A stretch of 19,901 nucleotides of DNA. It comes from Candidatus Omnitrophota bacterium (GTDB taxonomy: Bacteria; Omnitrophota; Gorgyraeia; Gorgyraeales; Gorgyraeaceae). The notes below the pieces were generated by a model. That model searched no databases, was not told the DNA's origin, and saw nothing but the letters and a program-made list of their open reading frames with translations. The stretch covers positions 1-19,901 of the forward strand of contig JAHIUV010000027.1 in the NCBI GenBank assembly GCA_018817035.1. Reading direction: 5' to 3'. Positions 7,525 to 15,613 of this stretch are shown piece by piece. Position numbers and translations under genes: made by a program. Position 1 is the stretch's first letter. The number at the start of each line of letters is the position of its first letter.

Positions 7525-8505
7525 TCACCACTTTATCACTACCGCGCCGTAGGTAAGGCCTCCGCCGAAAGCCACCAGCACGACATTATCACCTTTTTTC
7601 AATCCCTTTTGCTGGCCCGCTTCAACCAAGGCAACCGCTGTCGAAGCCGCGGACATATTGCCGTATTTTTCTATGTTCATGAAAATCTTGTCCTGGGGCA
7701 CTCCCAGCCGCTTTGCTACTGCCAATAATATCCTAATATTAGCCTGATGAGGTATAAAAAGTTTTATATCTTCCGGCGCAAGGCCTGCTTTTTTAATAGC
7801 GTTATTAGCGGCTTCGACCATTATCCTTACGGCTATCTTGAAAACTTCATTACCTTCCATCTTAAGAAAATGCAGCCTGTCTTTAACAGTATTGACTGTC
7901 GCTGGCAACCTGGAACCTCCGGCGGGTACGTTTAAAAGATGCCCGCCTGAACCGTCAGCTCCCATAAAACTGGAAAGTATTTTCCTGTCGGAGGTTCTGC
8001 CTAAAACACACGCTCCTGCCCCATCCCCAAACAATATACAGGTAGAGCGATCTTTCCAATCAACAATGCTGCTCAGCTTCTCCGCGCCTATTACTAAAAT
8101 ATTATTATAACAACCCGAGTTTATAAATTGCCGCGCCACTACCAGAGCAAATACAAATCCAGAGCAAGCCGCGTTAATATCAAACGCGGCCGCGTTTTTT
8201 GCGCCTATTTTATCCTGGATGACGCAAGCAGTGGCGGGAAATGCCATGTCAGGAGTAATCGTGGCCACTATAATCAAATCTATGTCCTCGGCTTTTAATC
8301 CGGCGTCGCTAATGGCAGCCACGGCCGCCTTTACGCCCATGTCACTTGTAGCCATTTCTTTTGCGGCTATCCTTCTTTCTTTGATACCGGTGCGGCTCAT
8401 TATCCATTCATCCGAAGTATCTACCACCCTTTCCAGGTCGCTATTTGTTATTTTTTTTGACGGCAAAAAACATCCCAGCCCCAATATCCCGGCATCTATC
8501 ATCAT
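7525..8505 (-). CDS. fabH: Beta-ketoacyl-ACP synthase III (FabH)
   Basis: Initiates fatty-acid synthesis by condensing acetyl-CoA (or another short acyl-CoA) with malonyl-ACP. The 326 residues show the catalytic triad C114 (NAACSGF), H253 (IPHQANIRI) and N283 (GNMSAAS), plus DTSDEWIMSRTGIKERRI near the start and the FGGGLTYG tail. Two adjacent ATGs (8505 and 8502) follow a strong AGGGAGGAG ribosome site. The second has slightly better spacing, so the first methionine is uncertain by one residue. It is 19 nt downstream of plsX, in the usual plsX-fabH-fabD order. Acetyl-CoA for this step could come from the pta/ackA pair encoded upstream. Confidence 0.97.
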   Translation of the reverse strand: MMIDAGILGLGCFLPSKKITNSDLERVVDTSDEWIMSRTGIKERRIAAKEMATSDMGVKAAVAAISDAGLKAEDIDLIIVATITPDMAFPATACVIQDKIGAKNAAAFDINAACSGFVFALVVARQFINSGCYNNILVIGAEKLSSIVDWKDRSTCILFGDGAGACVLGRTSDRKILSSFMGADGSGGHLLNVPAGGSRLPATVNTVKDRLHFLKMEGNEVFKIAVRIMVEAANNAIKKAGLAPEDIKLFIPHQANIRILLAVAKRLGVPQDKIFMNIEKYGNMSAASTAVALVEAGQQKGLKKGDNVVLVAFGGGLTYGAVVIKW

Positions 8506-8524
8506 TACTCCTCCCTATATTATA

Positions 8525-9508
8525 TTAGACTTTTTCTACAATATGCTGATTAACGCTCTTGGCCACTTCTTCTCCGGCTACCCTGATGGCGTTCTTTATC
8601 GCCTTGGCATTTGAAGAACCGTGGCCTATTATGCAGGTCGCGTCGATGCCCAAAAGCGGAGCGCCACCGTATTCGGCATAATCCATCTTACTCTTTAAAG
8701 AGTAAAGGGCTTTTCTGCCTAATAATCCTGAGAGCCTTGCCATAAAACTACTTTTAAGCGCGCGTTTAAGCATTTCCATCATCACATGAGCAGTGCTCTC
8801 TATGACCTTAAGCGCGACATTTCCCACAAGGCCGTCACAGACTATGACATCGCAATCCCCAACAAAAAGATCCCTGCCTTCGATGTTTCCTATAAAATTC
8901 AATCCTGAATTTTCCAGCAGAATATACGCCTCTTTCAAAGAACCTGTGCCCTTAGATTCTTCTTCTCCGACATTCAAAAGCCCTACGCGGGGAGATCTAT
9001 TATTCAATATATATTCCGAATAGGCGCTTCCCATTATCGCGTATTGCAAGAGATGCTTTGGCTTGGCGTCTATATTAGCTCCGCCGTCTATCATCAGCGC
9101 CGCGCCTTTCAGCGTAGGCATGACTAATCCTATGCCCGCTCTCTCTATTCCCGGCAATAACCTGCATTTAAGAGTAGCGGCGCATACCATCGCGCCCGTA
9201 TTCCCAGCGCTGACTATAGCATCGACCTTTTTCTCTTTAGCGAGGTTTGCCAGTATAACTATAGACGATTGTTTTTTTCTTCTGACGCTTATTACAGGCT
9301 GTTCTTGCATGCCAATAACTTCTTCGGCATGATGAATCGATATATTCTCAGGTATAGGCCTGTGTTTTTCGAGTTCCTTTTTAATGATGTCGCTTTTGCC
9401 GACTAGGAGGATATCATAATCAAACTCCCTGGCAGCAAGAACCGCTCCTTCTATCTCAGCCGCGGGAGCATTATCAGACCCCATAGCATCCAACGCTATT
9501 TTTATCAT
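8525..9508 (-). CDS. plsX: Phosphate acyltransferase PlsX
   Basis: Converts acyl-ACP to acyl-phosphate, the donor used by PlsY for the first step of phospholipid synthesis; a peripheral membrane enzyme in known species. The 327 residues begin MIKIALDAMGSDNAP and carry SAGNTGA (100-106), DGGAN (141-145), NVGEEESKG (179-187) and EGRDLF...DVIVCDGLVGNV (about 210-231), all family landmarks. The ATG at 9508 has an AGGTG ribosome site 5 nt upstream that touches the 3' arm of a small hairpin. The partner plsY is not in the window. The gene lies between rpmF and fabH as in E. coli. Confidence 0.97.
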   Translation of the reverse strand: MIKIALDAMGSDNAPAAEIEGAVLAAREFDYDILLVGKSDIIKKELEKHRPIPENISIHHAEEVIGMQEQPVISVRRKKQSSIVILANLAKEKKVDAIVSAGNTGAMVCAATLKCRLLPGIERAGIGLVMPTLKGAALMIDGGANIDAKPKHLLQYAIMGSAYSEYILNNRSPRVGLLNVGEEESKGTGSLKEAYILLENSGLNFIGNIEGRDLFVGDCDVIVCDGLVGNVALKVIESTAHVMMEMLKRALKSSFMARLSGLLGRKALYSLKSKMDYAEYGGAPLLGIDATCIIGHGSSNAKAIKNAIRVAGEEVAKSVNQHIVEKV

Positions 9509-9516
9509 AAATACAC

Positions 9517-9566
9517 CTATTGCCTTTGCAAACGCAATAGTGTTCGAGGCTTAGCCTCGAACACTA
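9517..9566 (-). promoter_or_regulatory. Two overlapping hairpins in the rpmF-plsX gap
   Basis: The plus strand at 9538-9566 is a nearly uninterrupted palindrome: 14 bp per arm around a single T (TAGTGTTCGAGGCT and its complement). A second stem (CTATTGC 9517-9523 with GCAATAG 9534-9540) shares its last bases with the first, so the two compete. Neither is followed by a U run in the minus-strand RNA, so this is not a standard terminator. The second stem ends on the AG of the plsX ribosome site, which would allow an effect on translation or mRNA processing. Confidence 0.55.
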
Positions 9567-9578
9567 CACCTGCAATAT

Positions 9579-9779
9579 TTATTTTTTCTCTTCTTTTTCT
9601 TTCTGCTTTACCTGAACAACCTGCCGGCCTTTATAATAGCCGCATGCCAGGCATACCCTGTGCGGCAATTTTGGGGCCTTGCAATTCGGGCATACAGAAA
9701 CATTAGGCACGTGTATCTTTTGCGAGCCTCTGCGCTTGCCCTGTCTTGAATTCGAATGTCTACGTTTTGGTAACGGCAT
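9579..9779 (-). CDS. rpmF: Large ribosomal subunit protein bL32
   Basis: Small basic ribosomal protein of the 50S subunit. The 66 residues begin MPLPKRRHSNSRQGKRR and carry two CxxC pairs, C30/C33 (CPNC) and C43/C46 (CLAC), the zinc-binding form of bL32. A lysine/glutamate-rich tail of about ten residues makes it slightly longer than many homologues. An AGGAGG ribosome site lies 8 nt before the ATG at 9779. It is coupled to yceD (18-nt gap) and precedes plsX, the widely conserved yceD-rpmF-plsX arrangement that links ribosome and lipid synthesis. Confidence 0.97.
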   Translation of the reverse strand: MPLPKRRHSNSRQGKRRGSQKIHVPNVSVCPNCKAPKLPHRVCLACGYYKGRQVVQVKQKEKEEKK

Positions 9780-9797
9780 ATTAGCAACCTCCTCTTT

Positions 9798-10208
9798 TTA
9801 TTTACAGTCGCAATTCCCTACATTAAGGTTCTGTCCGCAATTAGGACAAAGACCCTTACAATCATCCTTACAAAGAAGCTTCACAGGATAGTCCAGCATC
9901 AGTTCCTGCCTGATGTCCTCATCAATATCCAAGATGTCTCCCTGCTTTACTTCATAACTTACATTAAATGTCTTTTTCAATACGCCCTGAAATTTTGCCA
10001 GACAGCGGCTGCATGTATATTCCGCAGGCGCCTCAAGGCTGATATCGGCAAATACTTCCGCGCCTGACTTCATTATCCTTGCCATTGCTTTCACTGAATC
10101 GGTAAAACTGATACCTTTGTCTTCAAGATTCAAAGATATTTTTTCAGGATCCAAGACTTCTTCTATTTCCGAACCTTCCTGGGATATGCTATCAACATGT
10201 ATCTTCAT
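9798..10208 (-). CDS. yceD: YceD/DUF177 family protein
   Basis: Member of the YceD (DUF177) family, almost always found next to rpmF; in other bacteria and in plants it has been linked to 23S rRNA accumulation. With the ATG at 10208 the product is 136 residues. I prefer this start to the TTG 15 nt upstream because a GGAG ribosome site lies 9 nt before the ATG and overlaps that TTG. Cysteines are C66/C69 (CSRC) in the middle and a cluster C113, C117, C121, C124, C133, C135 at the C-terminus (CKGLCPNCG near 117-125), suggesting metal binding. It is separated from ackA by 43 nt and from rpmF by 18 nt. Confidence 0.9.
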   Translation of the reverse strand: MKIHVDSISQEGSEIEEVLDPEKISLNLEDKGISFTDSVKAMARIMKSGAEVFADISLEAPAEYTCSRCLAKFQGVLKKTFNVSYEVKQGDILDIDEDIRQELMLDYPVKLLCKDDCKGLCPNCGQNLNVGNCDCK

Positions 10209-10251
10209 GATTTTTTGCTCCAAGTCTTAACTTAACAAAAATACGCGCTGG

Positions 10252-11298
10252 TTAATCTTTATTTACTATAATTTTTGTGTCGCGGGCTATCATTAATTCC
10301 TCATCCGTGGGAATCGAGAATATTTTTGTCTTCGCGGAGACGACACCTTTGCAAATATCTTTCATCAGGTCAGGCTGGTTCTCGCCTATGCCTCCGGTAA
10401 AGATGACCGCGTCTACTCCGCCCATCACACCGGCATACGCTCCGATATATTTTTTCAGCCTGTAAGCGAAAAGATCGAAAGCAAGGGCTGCCCTTTTATT
10501 GCGCCCTTTTTCCTTGATTATCTCCCTCATGTCATTGCTTATTCCCGAAAGCCCCAAAAGCCCGCTCTCTTTATTCAATAATCCTATGACGCTATTAGCG
10601 TCTATATTTTTTTTCTCCATAATATAGGGGATCACCGCGGGGTCTATGTCGCCTGAACGCGTGCCCATGACTAATCCTTCGAGAGGCGTGAAGCCCATGC
10701 TTGTATCAATGGCCTTTCCTTTCTCTACGGCAGCGATACTGCAACCGTTACCCAAGTGACAAGTAATGACCTTTATCTTATCTATAGGCTTCTTTAATAC
10801 CAAGGCGGCCTGATGGGCTATGTACCTGTGGCTCGTGCCGTGAAACCCGTATCTGCGGATTTTATATCTTTCGTAAAGATCATACGGTATCGCGTACATA
10901 TACGCGTATTCAGGTATCGTCTGAAAGAACGCTGTATCAAATACAGCCACATGTGGAATCCCGGAAAGCATAGCCATGGATTCGTTTATAGTCAAAAGTG
11001 CCGGAGGGTTATGAAGAGGCGCCAGTTCGCTGAAATTCTCTATCGCCTTTATCACTTCCCCGTCTATCAGGACGGATTCTTTAAACCTGTTCCCGCCGTG
11101 CACAACCCTGTGGCCTACCGCGTCTACGCCTGAAACGATCTTATCCAATATAATAGCCAGCGCTTCTTTATGCCCCGGTATCTTTTCTCCTATCCTCTCA
11201 ACCAGGCCTTTGTCCAAAAGACTCTCTTTGTCAGGCAATATATCGAAGAGCTTATATTTTATCGAAGAGCTTCCGCTGTTAAGTACGAGTATTTTCAT
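10252..11298 (-). CDS. ackA: Acetate kinase (compact form)
   Basis: Interconverts acetyl-phosphate plus ADP and acetate plus ATP, giving substrate-level ATP during fermentation. The start MKILVLNSGSSSIKY is canonical, and the catalytic residues known from Methanosarcina acetate kinase can be matched: N7, R64 (GHRVVHGG), D121 (VFDTAF), R214 (GTRSGD) and E334 (TDEELMIARD). The protein is only 348 residues against about 400 usually. Comparison with the family consensus from memory puts the losses in two places: about 25 residues before SGVDAVGHR, and about 25 after GENQPDLMKDICKG, where the text jumps to KTKIFSIPTDEEL. The active-site motifs survive, so it is probably functional. It overlaps pta by 4 nt (ATGA), implying translational coupling. 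Confidence 0.95.
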   Translation of the reverse strand: MKILVLNSGSSSIKYKLFDILPDKESLLDKGLVERIGEKIPGHKEALAIILDKIVSGVDAVGHRVVHGGNRFKESVLIDGEVIKAIENFSELAPLHNPPALLTINESMAMLSGIPHVAVFDTAFFQTIPEYAYMYAIPYDLYERYKIRRYGFHGTSHRYIAHQAALVLKKPIDKIKVITCHLGNGCSIAAVEKGKAIDTSMGFTPLEGLVMGTRSGDIDPAVIPYIMEKKNIDANSVIGLLNKESGLLGLSGISNDMREIIKEKGRNKRAALAFDLFAYRLKKYIGAYAGVMGGVDAVIFTGGIGENQPDLMKDICKGVVSAKTKIFSIPTDEELMIARDTKIIVNKD

Positions 11299-12296
11299 AT
11301 CTGCGCTCTCAGCGCCGTAACGGCAACAGCATCAGCTATATCCTGTGCCGTGCAACCGCGCGACAGGTCACTGGCAGGCCTGCTAAGGCCCTGAAGAAGC
11401 GGCCCGATCACATGGGCTTTACCGAAACGCTCGGTTAATTTATAAGCAATGTTACCCGCGTCGAGATTCGGAAAAATAAAGACGTTTGCCCTGCCTTTGA
11501 TTTTGCTCTTAGGGTCTTTTCTGCCGGCAACTTCCGGCACAACAGCGCAATCCACCTGAACTTCACCGTCAATGAGCAGGTCAGGCTGTCTTTCGTTTAT
11601 CAACTTCGTAGCTTCCTGGACTTTTTGTATGCTCTTACCTGAACCGCCGCTACCCTTTGTGGAATAACTGAGCATCGCTACTCTTGGTTCATCATCAAGC
11701 AGGAGCTTCGCGATCTTTGCCGTGGCTATAGCGATATCGCACATCTCCTCAGCGGTAGGGTCAGGAACTACTCCGGCATCAGCATATATAAAAACACCCT
11801 GAGACCCGAACGTCTTATCAGGCAAGATAATAACCGTGGAACTGGAAACAGTTTTAGTGCCCTCTGCAGGCCCTATGCAATATATGGCTGCCTTCGCCAC
11901 GTCGCGCGTAGTAGTCGAGGCTCCTGCCACAAAGCCGTCGCAATCACCGGCGCGCACTGAAAGCGCCGCGTAAAAAACAGGACTACCTACGATCAACCTG
12001 CGCGCATCCTGCTCTTTTACCTTTTTATGCTTTCTTATCTCGCAGTAAAGCGCTACATACTTTTCCAGATATTTAGGATTTTCAATATCAATTATTTCCG
12101 CGCCGGATACATCAATGCCCTCTTTTCCGGCAATATCTGATATCCTTCCGGGATTTCCTGTAATAATAGGAACACACGCACGCTCTTTTAATACTGTTTC
12201 AACGGCTTTCAGCGTCCTGACCTCTTCGCCCTCAGGTAATAATATCCTCTTCTGCGATCTGCGCGCCCGGTCATATACTTTTTCAATGAACTCCAT
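11295..12296 (-). CDS. pta: Phosphate acetyltransferase (short form, catalytic domain only)
   Basis: Interconverts acetyl-CoA plus phosphate and acetyl-phosphate plus CoA, the partner of acetate kinase. At 333 residues it is the single-domain type without the long N-terminal regulatory region of E. coli Pta. Family landmarks are RILLPEGEEVRTLKA, GFVAGASTTTRDVAKAAI (121-138), YADAGVVPDPTAEEMCDIAI (171-190), SYSTKGSGGSG, DGEVQVDCAVVPEVA and GPLLQGLSRPASDLSRGCTA. The STTT in place of the more usual HTT-type segment is a variation within the phosphate acyl/butyryltransferase superfamily, so activity on other acyl-CoAs cannot be excluded. The ackA partner argues for acetyl. It starts 3 nt after the coaD stop. 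Confidence 0.94.
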   Translation of the reverse strand: MEFIEKVYDRARRSQKRILLPEGEEVRTLKAVETVLKERACVPIITGNPGRISDIAGKEGIDVSGAEIIDIENPKYLEKYVALYCEIRKHKKVKEQDARRLIVGSPVFYAALSVRAGDCDGFVAGASTTTRDVAKAAIYCIGPAEGTKTVSSSTVIILPDKTFGSQGVFIYADAGVVPDPTAEEMCDIAIATAKIAKLLLDDEPRVAMLSYSTKGSGGSGKSIQKVQEATKLINERQPDLLIDGEVQVDCAVVPEVAGRKDPKSKIKGRANVFIFPNLDAGNIAYKLTERFGKAHVIGPLLQGLSRPASDLSRGCTAQDIADAVAVTALRAQI

Positions 12297-12299
12297 CTT

Positions 12300-12782
12300 T
12301 TAACTGCCCAGCCTTTCCTTGATCTTTTTTTCCACAAAACTCGGGACAAATGACTTTAGATCCGCCCCGAGTCTGGCCGCTTCTTTGATAAGCTTGGAAG
12401 AAAGATATGAATACGATTCCGACGGCATCATAAATATCGTCTCGACATCCTTAGAGAGCTTCCTGTTAGTAAGCGCCATCTGAAACTCATACTCAAAATC
12501 CGATATCATGCGCAGGCCCCTCATCACTACATTGGATCTTTTCTTTTTTACATAATTAACTATCAGGCCGCTAAAATCATCGACCTCCGCGCCTTTAACG
12601 CCCTTTAGCGCTTTCTTCAAAAAGGCTACTCTTTCAGATACCTCAAAAAGAGACTTTTTCTCGGAATCATGCGCGACCGCCACGATCACTTTATCAAATA
12701 TTTTAAGTCCCCTTTTGATTATATCCAAGTGGCCATAAGTAACAGGGTCAAAACTGCCCGGATATATCGCTATTTTATTCAT
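12300..12782 (-). CDS. coaD: Phosphopantetheine adenylyltransferase (CoaD)
   Basis: Catalyses the penultimate step of CoA synthesis, adenylating 4'-phosphopantetheine. Starting at the ATG at 12782 gives 160 residues, the normal size, with MNKIAIYPGSFDPVTYGHLD at the N-terminus (nucleotidyltransferase TxGH motif at 15-18). RGLRMISDFEYEFQMALTNR lies mid-protein and SYSYLSSKLIKE is the late motif. A longer frame opens 13 codons upstream but lies inside rsmD and adds residues foreign to the family. The ATG overlaps the end of rsmD by 8 nt, with GGAG about 10 nt upstream. Pairing with pta and ackA places CoA supply and acetyl-CoA use in one transcript. Confidence 0.97.
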   Translation of the reverse strand: MNKIAIYPGSFDPVTYGHLDIIKRGLKIFDKVIVAVAHDSEKKSLFEVSERVAFLKKALKGVKGAEVDDFSGLIVNYVKKKRSNVVMRGLRMISDFEYEFQMALTNRKLSKDVETIFMMPSESYSYLSSKLIKEAARLGADLKSFVPSFVEKKIKERLGS

Positions 12783-13326
12783 AACTAAAAAACTCCAGTT
12801 TCGTATCCCCATAAAGGGCAATACGATATTTTTTCAACGCCCCTATGTCGTCAGGCAATTTTTCTTTCTTATATGTCTCCGCTACTATGATAACATCGCG
12901 AGCCAGTATATCATAATTAGAAATGGCTATCAAGGTATTTTTGGCAGTATCCACGTTATAAGGCGGGTCGAGAAAAACAATATCAAATGACAGCCGCGCG
13001 GCGCTTAACGTCTTGAGCGCCATTAAGGCATCCTTATTATATATATTTATGCTAGATAAGCCCGATATACCAAGATGTTTCAGGTTCTTCTTGAGAACAC
13101 TTACGCATTTGAAATTATTATCTATAAATGCCGCGCTTTTCGCGCCACGGGAAAGCGCTTCTATGCCGATTGCTCCGCTACCGGAATAAATATCCAGGAA
13201 AGACGCGCCTGCTATACGGGTCTTGAGTATCTCGAACAAGGCCTCTCTTGCCTTGTTAGAAGTAGGTTTGATGCCTTCAGGCATATCAATAAAACGCCCC
13301 TTGAATTCCCCTGCGATCACTTTCAT
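12775..13326 (-). CDS. rsmD: 16S rRNA (guanine(966)-N2)-methyltransferase RsmD
   Basis: SAM-dependent methyltransferase that modifies G966 (E. coli numbering) of 16S rRNA in the small subunit. From the ATG at 13326 the product is 183 residues: MKVIAGEFKGR at the start, PTSNKAREALFEIL, the SAM motif FLDIYSGSGAIGIEALSRG (43-61) and the catalytic DPPY (120-123). An AGGGGGGTG ribosome site lies 8 nt upstream of this ATG. The reading frame stays open further upstream (to 13440), but that part is the translated hairpin repeat and is not family-like. The rsmD-coaD gene pair is widely conserved and overlaps here by 8 nt. Confidence 0.95.
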   Translation of the reverse strand: MKVIAGEFKGRFIDMPEGIKPTSNKAREALFEILKTRIAGASFLDIYSGSGAIGIEALSRGAKSAAFIDNNFKCVSVLKKNLKHLGISGLSSINIYNKDALMALKTLSAARLSFDIVFLDPPYNVDTAKNTLIAISNYDILARDVIIVAETYKKEKLPDDIGALKKYRIALYGDTKLEFFSYE

Positions 13327-13362
13327 ATCAAAAACACCCCCCTGCATAGTGAATAACTTTGA

Positions 13363-13463
13363 TTCTCGACTCCGTCCCGATATTTCGGGACTTCGCTCGA
13401 ATAATATTGAACTCCAAACAGCATCAAGAGGCTCGAACAATATTCTTCGAGCGAAGTCGAGAA
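13363..13463. repeat. Hairpin repeat element between recG and rsmD
   Basis: A 101-bp element framed by TTCTCGACT (13363-13371) and AGTCGAGAA (13455-13463). It holds two AATATT-centred TCGA motifs (around 13397-13413 and 13432-13453) and an embedded stem-loop GTCCCGA-TATT-TCGGGAC (13374-13391). The hairpin sits in the same position between CTCGACTCC and TTCGCTCG as a different hairpin in the 6355-6522 element (opposite orientation). No coding potential of its own; the open rsmD frame merely runs through it. Confidence 0.75.
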
Positions 13464-13509
13464 GATAACTCAGAAAAACAAGACTCTGTCCCTTCTTTTC
13501 CTTGTAAAG

Positions 13510-15579
13510 TTAAGCTACTGTTGACAATGCCAGATCTTTAGGATCGAATTTTTTTCTCAGACTATCGCTAATGGCCTTGTTTTCGGGCCTCTTCAAAAAT
13601 CTGTCTTTTTCTATCAACTCAAACGCCTCTTTCCTCGCTATCTCCATAATCTGCCTGTCCCTGACGATGTTCCCTATTTTTAATTCCGGGAGGCCGTGCT
13701 GTTTTGTACCGAAAAATTCGCCGGGCCCTCTTATCTCAAGATCCTTCTCGGCTATTTTAAAACCATCCTGCGTGTCAAGCATAGCATTTACGCGGCACCT
13801 CGCTTCGTCGCTGTTAGGTTCCGCGACAAGCACGCAATAAGAAAGATATTTTCCCCTGCCGATCCTGCCCCTTAACTGATGTAACTGGCTCAAACCAAAC
13901 CTTTCCGCGTGCTCGATGATCATAACTGACGCGTTTGATATATCCACGCCGACTTCTATGACTACAGTAGAAACCAGAATGTCTATTTTTTTCTGCTTGA
14001 ACGCTCCCATGATATTTCCTTTTTCCGAAGAGTTCATGCGGCCATGCAAAAGACCCACTTTTAATTCTGGAAAAAGCGCCGCAAGTTCCTTACACATCTT
14101 TACCGCGGCCCTGAGATCAGACTTTTCCGATTCCTCGATTATAGGATAAACAACATACGCCTGGCGGCCCATCTTTACCTGCTGTTCGGCCAGGCCATAT
14201 GCCTTTTGCCTGTTCTTTTCCTGAAAATAAAACGTTTTTATTTCTCCTCTGCCCGGAGGAAGTTCATCTATAGTCGAAATATCAAGGTCCCCGTAAACCG
14301 TTAAAGCCAGGGTCCTGGGTATAGGCGTAGCAGTCATTACCAATATATCGGGGTTGATAGATTTTGATCTCAAAAGCGCCCTTTGCGTTACGCCGAATTT
14401 ATGCTGTTCGTCGATCACGGCAAGGGCCAGCTTTTTAAACCTCACACCCTGCTGTATAAGAGCGTGAGTGCCGACGATAATATCCGCCTCTCCTGCTTCT
14501 ATCATGCGCCTGCGCCTGTCGCGTTCTTTCACAGGCAGGTCACCCGACAACAAAACAGGCTTTATATTAAAATTTTTCAGCATGGTTTCTATATTTTTAT
14601 AATGCTGTTCGGCAAGTATTTCCGTAGGCACCATTAAAGCGCCCTGGCAGGCATTCTGCGCGGTTATGACAAGGGCGCATAGAGCCACTATGGTCTTTCC
14701 GCTGCCAACGTCTCCCTGAAGCAGGCGATTCATCGGTATAGGCTTACTCATATCCGACGCTATTTCTTTTATCACTTTTTCCTGACTATTTGTAAATTCA
14801 AAAGGCAGTGACTTCCTGAACCTTCTTATCATGTCACCGTCGATATCATGCGCATATCCGTTCATATCTCTCCCTACGCCGACGCGCTTTATGGCAATGC
14901 CGGCCTGCAATAAAAAAAATTCATCAAAAATAAGCCTTCGCCGCGCCTTTTCCAGGACTACACCGCTGACCGGAAAATGCGCATTCTGCAAAGCGCCCTT
15001 AAGGAGCATCAGGTCGTTACGATCTTTTATATCATTCGGCAGCATATCTGTGACACTACCGGTATACTCGTCTACTGAAAATTTTAAAATATTCCTGAGC
15101 CAGCGCTGCGTCAAATCCTCGGTAAGGGGATATATCGGCACTATCCTCCCCATGTGCGCTGAATCTTCTTTTGTGCCTGTCAATATTTCGTATTCGGGGT
15201 TATTTATCCTCAGGCAATCATAGCCTTCTACCTTTCCATAAAGTACGGCTTCCTGCCCCACTTTGAATTTGTCTTTCAAGTATGGTTGATTAAACCATGT
15301 CGCGTGGATCACTCCGGTAGAATCGCCCATCGCCACCTGCAATATGTTCATGCCTCTTTTTGTAGCGCGGGCTCCTAACACGAGGACTTTTACTTTTATC
15401 GTTTCAAATCCGCCGGGCCTGACATCCGCTATACTTTTTATATTGCTCCTGTCCTCATATCTTCTGGGAAAATAATACAGGAGGTCCTCTATGGTGTCTA
15501 TGCCTATCCGGTTCAAAAGATTCATCTTAGCGGGGCCAACACCTTTAATGTACCTGACTGATACGGATAAATTTTTCAT
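13510..15579 (-). CDS. recG: ATP-dependent DNA helicase RecG
   Basis: Double-stranded DNA translocase that remodels stalled replication forks and Holliday junctions. The 689 residues are the normal length. An N-terminal wedge/OB region starts after YIKGVGPAKMNLLNRIGI (10-27), with the OB fold at about 60-135. The helicase core has Walker A GDVGSGKT (289-296), DEQHKFG (390-396; usually DEQHRFG), TATPIPRTLALTVYGDLD (416-433), HGRM (512-515) and QLRGRIGRG (568-576). The C-terminal TRG-type region includes LEIRGPGEFFGTKQHGLP. The ATG at 15579 has AAGGA 6 nt upstream, just after a 13-nt palindrome (15592-15604). It follows the radical SAM gene after 34 nt. Confidence 0.97.
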   Translation of the reverse strand: MKNLSVSVRYIKGVGPAKMNLLNRIGIDTIEDLLYYFPRRYEDRSNIKSIADVRPGGFETIKVKVLVLGARATKRGMNILQVAMGDSTGVIHATWFNQPYLKDKFKVGQEAVLYGKVEGYDCLRINNPEYEILTGTKEDSAHMGRIVPIYPLTEDLTQRWLRNILKFSVDEYTGSVTDMLPNDIKDRNDLMLLKGALQNAHFPVSGVVLEKARRRLIFDEFFLLQAGIAIKRVGVGRDMNGYAHDIDGDMIRRFRKSLPFEFTNSQEKVIKEIASDMSKPIPMNRLLQGDVGSGKTIVALCALVITAQNACQGALMVPTEILAEQHYKNIETMLKNFNIKPVLLSGDLPVKERDRRRRMIEAGEADIIVGTHALIQQGVRFKKLALAVIDEQHKFGVTQRALLRSKSINPDILVMTATPIPRTLALTVYGDLDISTIDELPPGRGEIKTFYFQEKNRQKAYGLAEQQVKMGRQAYVVYPIIEESEKSDLRAAVKMCKELAALFPELKVGLLHGRMNSSEKGNIMGAFKQKKIDILVSTVVIEVGVDISNASVMIIEHAERFGLSQLHQLRGRIGRGKYLSYCVLVAEPNSDEARCRVNAMLDTQDGFKIAEKDLEIRGPGEFFGTKQHGLPELKIGNIVRDRQIMEIARKEAFELIEKDRFLKRPENKAISDSLRKKFDPKDLALSTVA

Positions 15580-15613
15580 AAAATATCCTTAAGTGCATTG
15601 CACTGTTGTGAAG

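Noticed and set aside
10209..10223. TTG start for yceD five codons upstream
   Set aside because: The TTG overlaps the GGAG that serves the ATG at 10208; no separate ribosome site precedes it.
12783..12821. Longer coaD start
   Set aside because: It lies inside rsmD and adds 13 residues before the canonical MNKIAIYPGSFDP start.
13327..13440. N-terminal extension of rsmD
   Set aside because: The frame stays open into the adjacent repeat, but the extra residues are not family-like and a strong ribosome site precedes the ATG at 13326.
15592..15604. Short palindrome AGTGCA-T-TGCACT upstream of recG
   Set aside because: A 13-nt palindrome with no further context is too small to call an operator; it may be chance.
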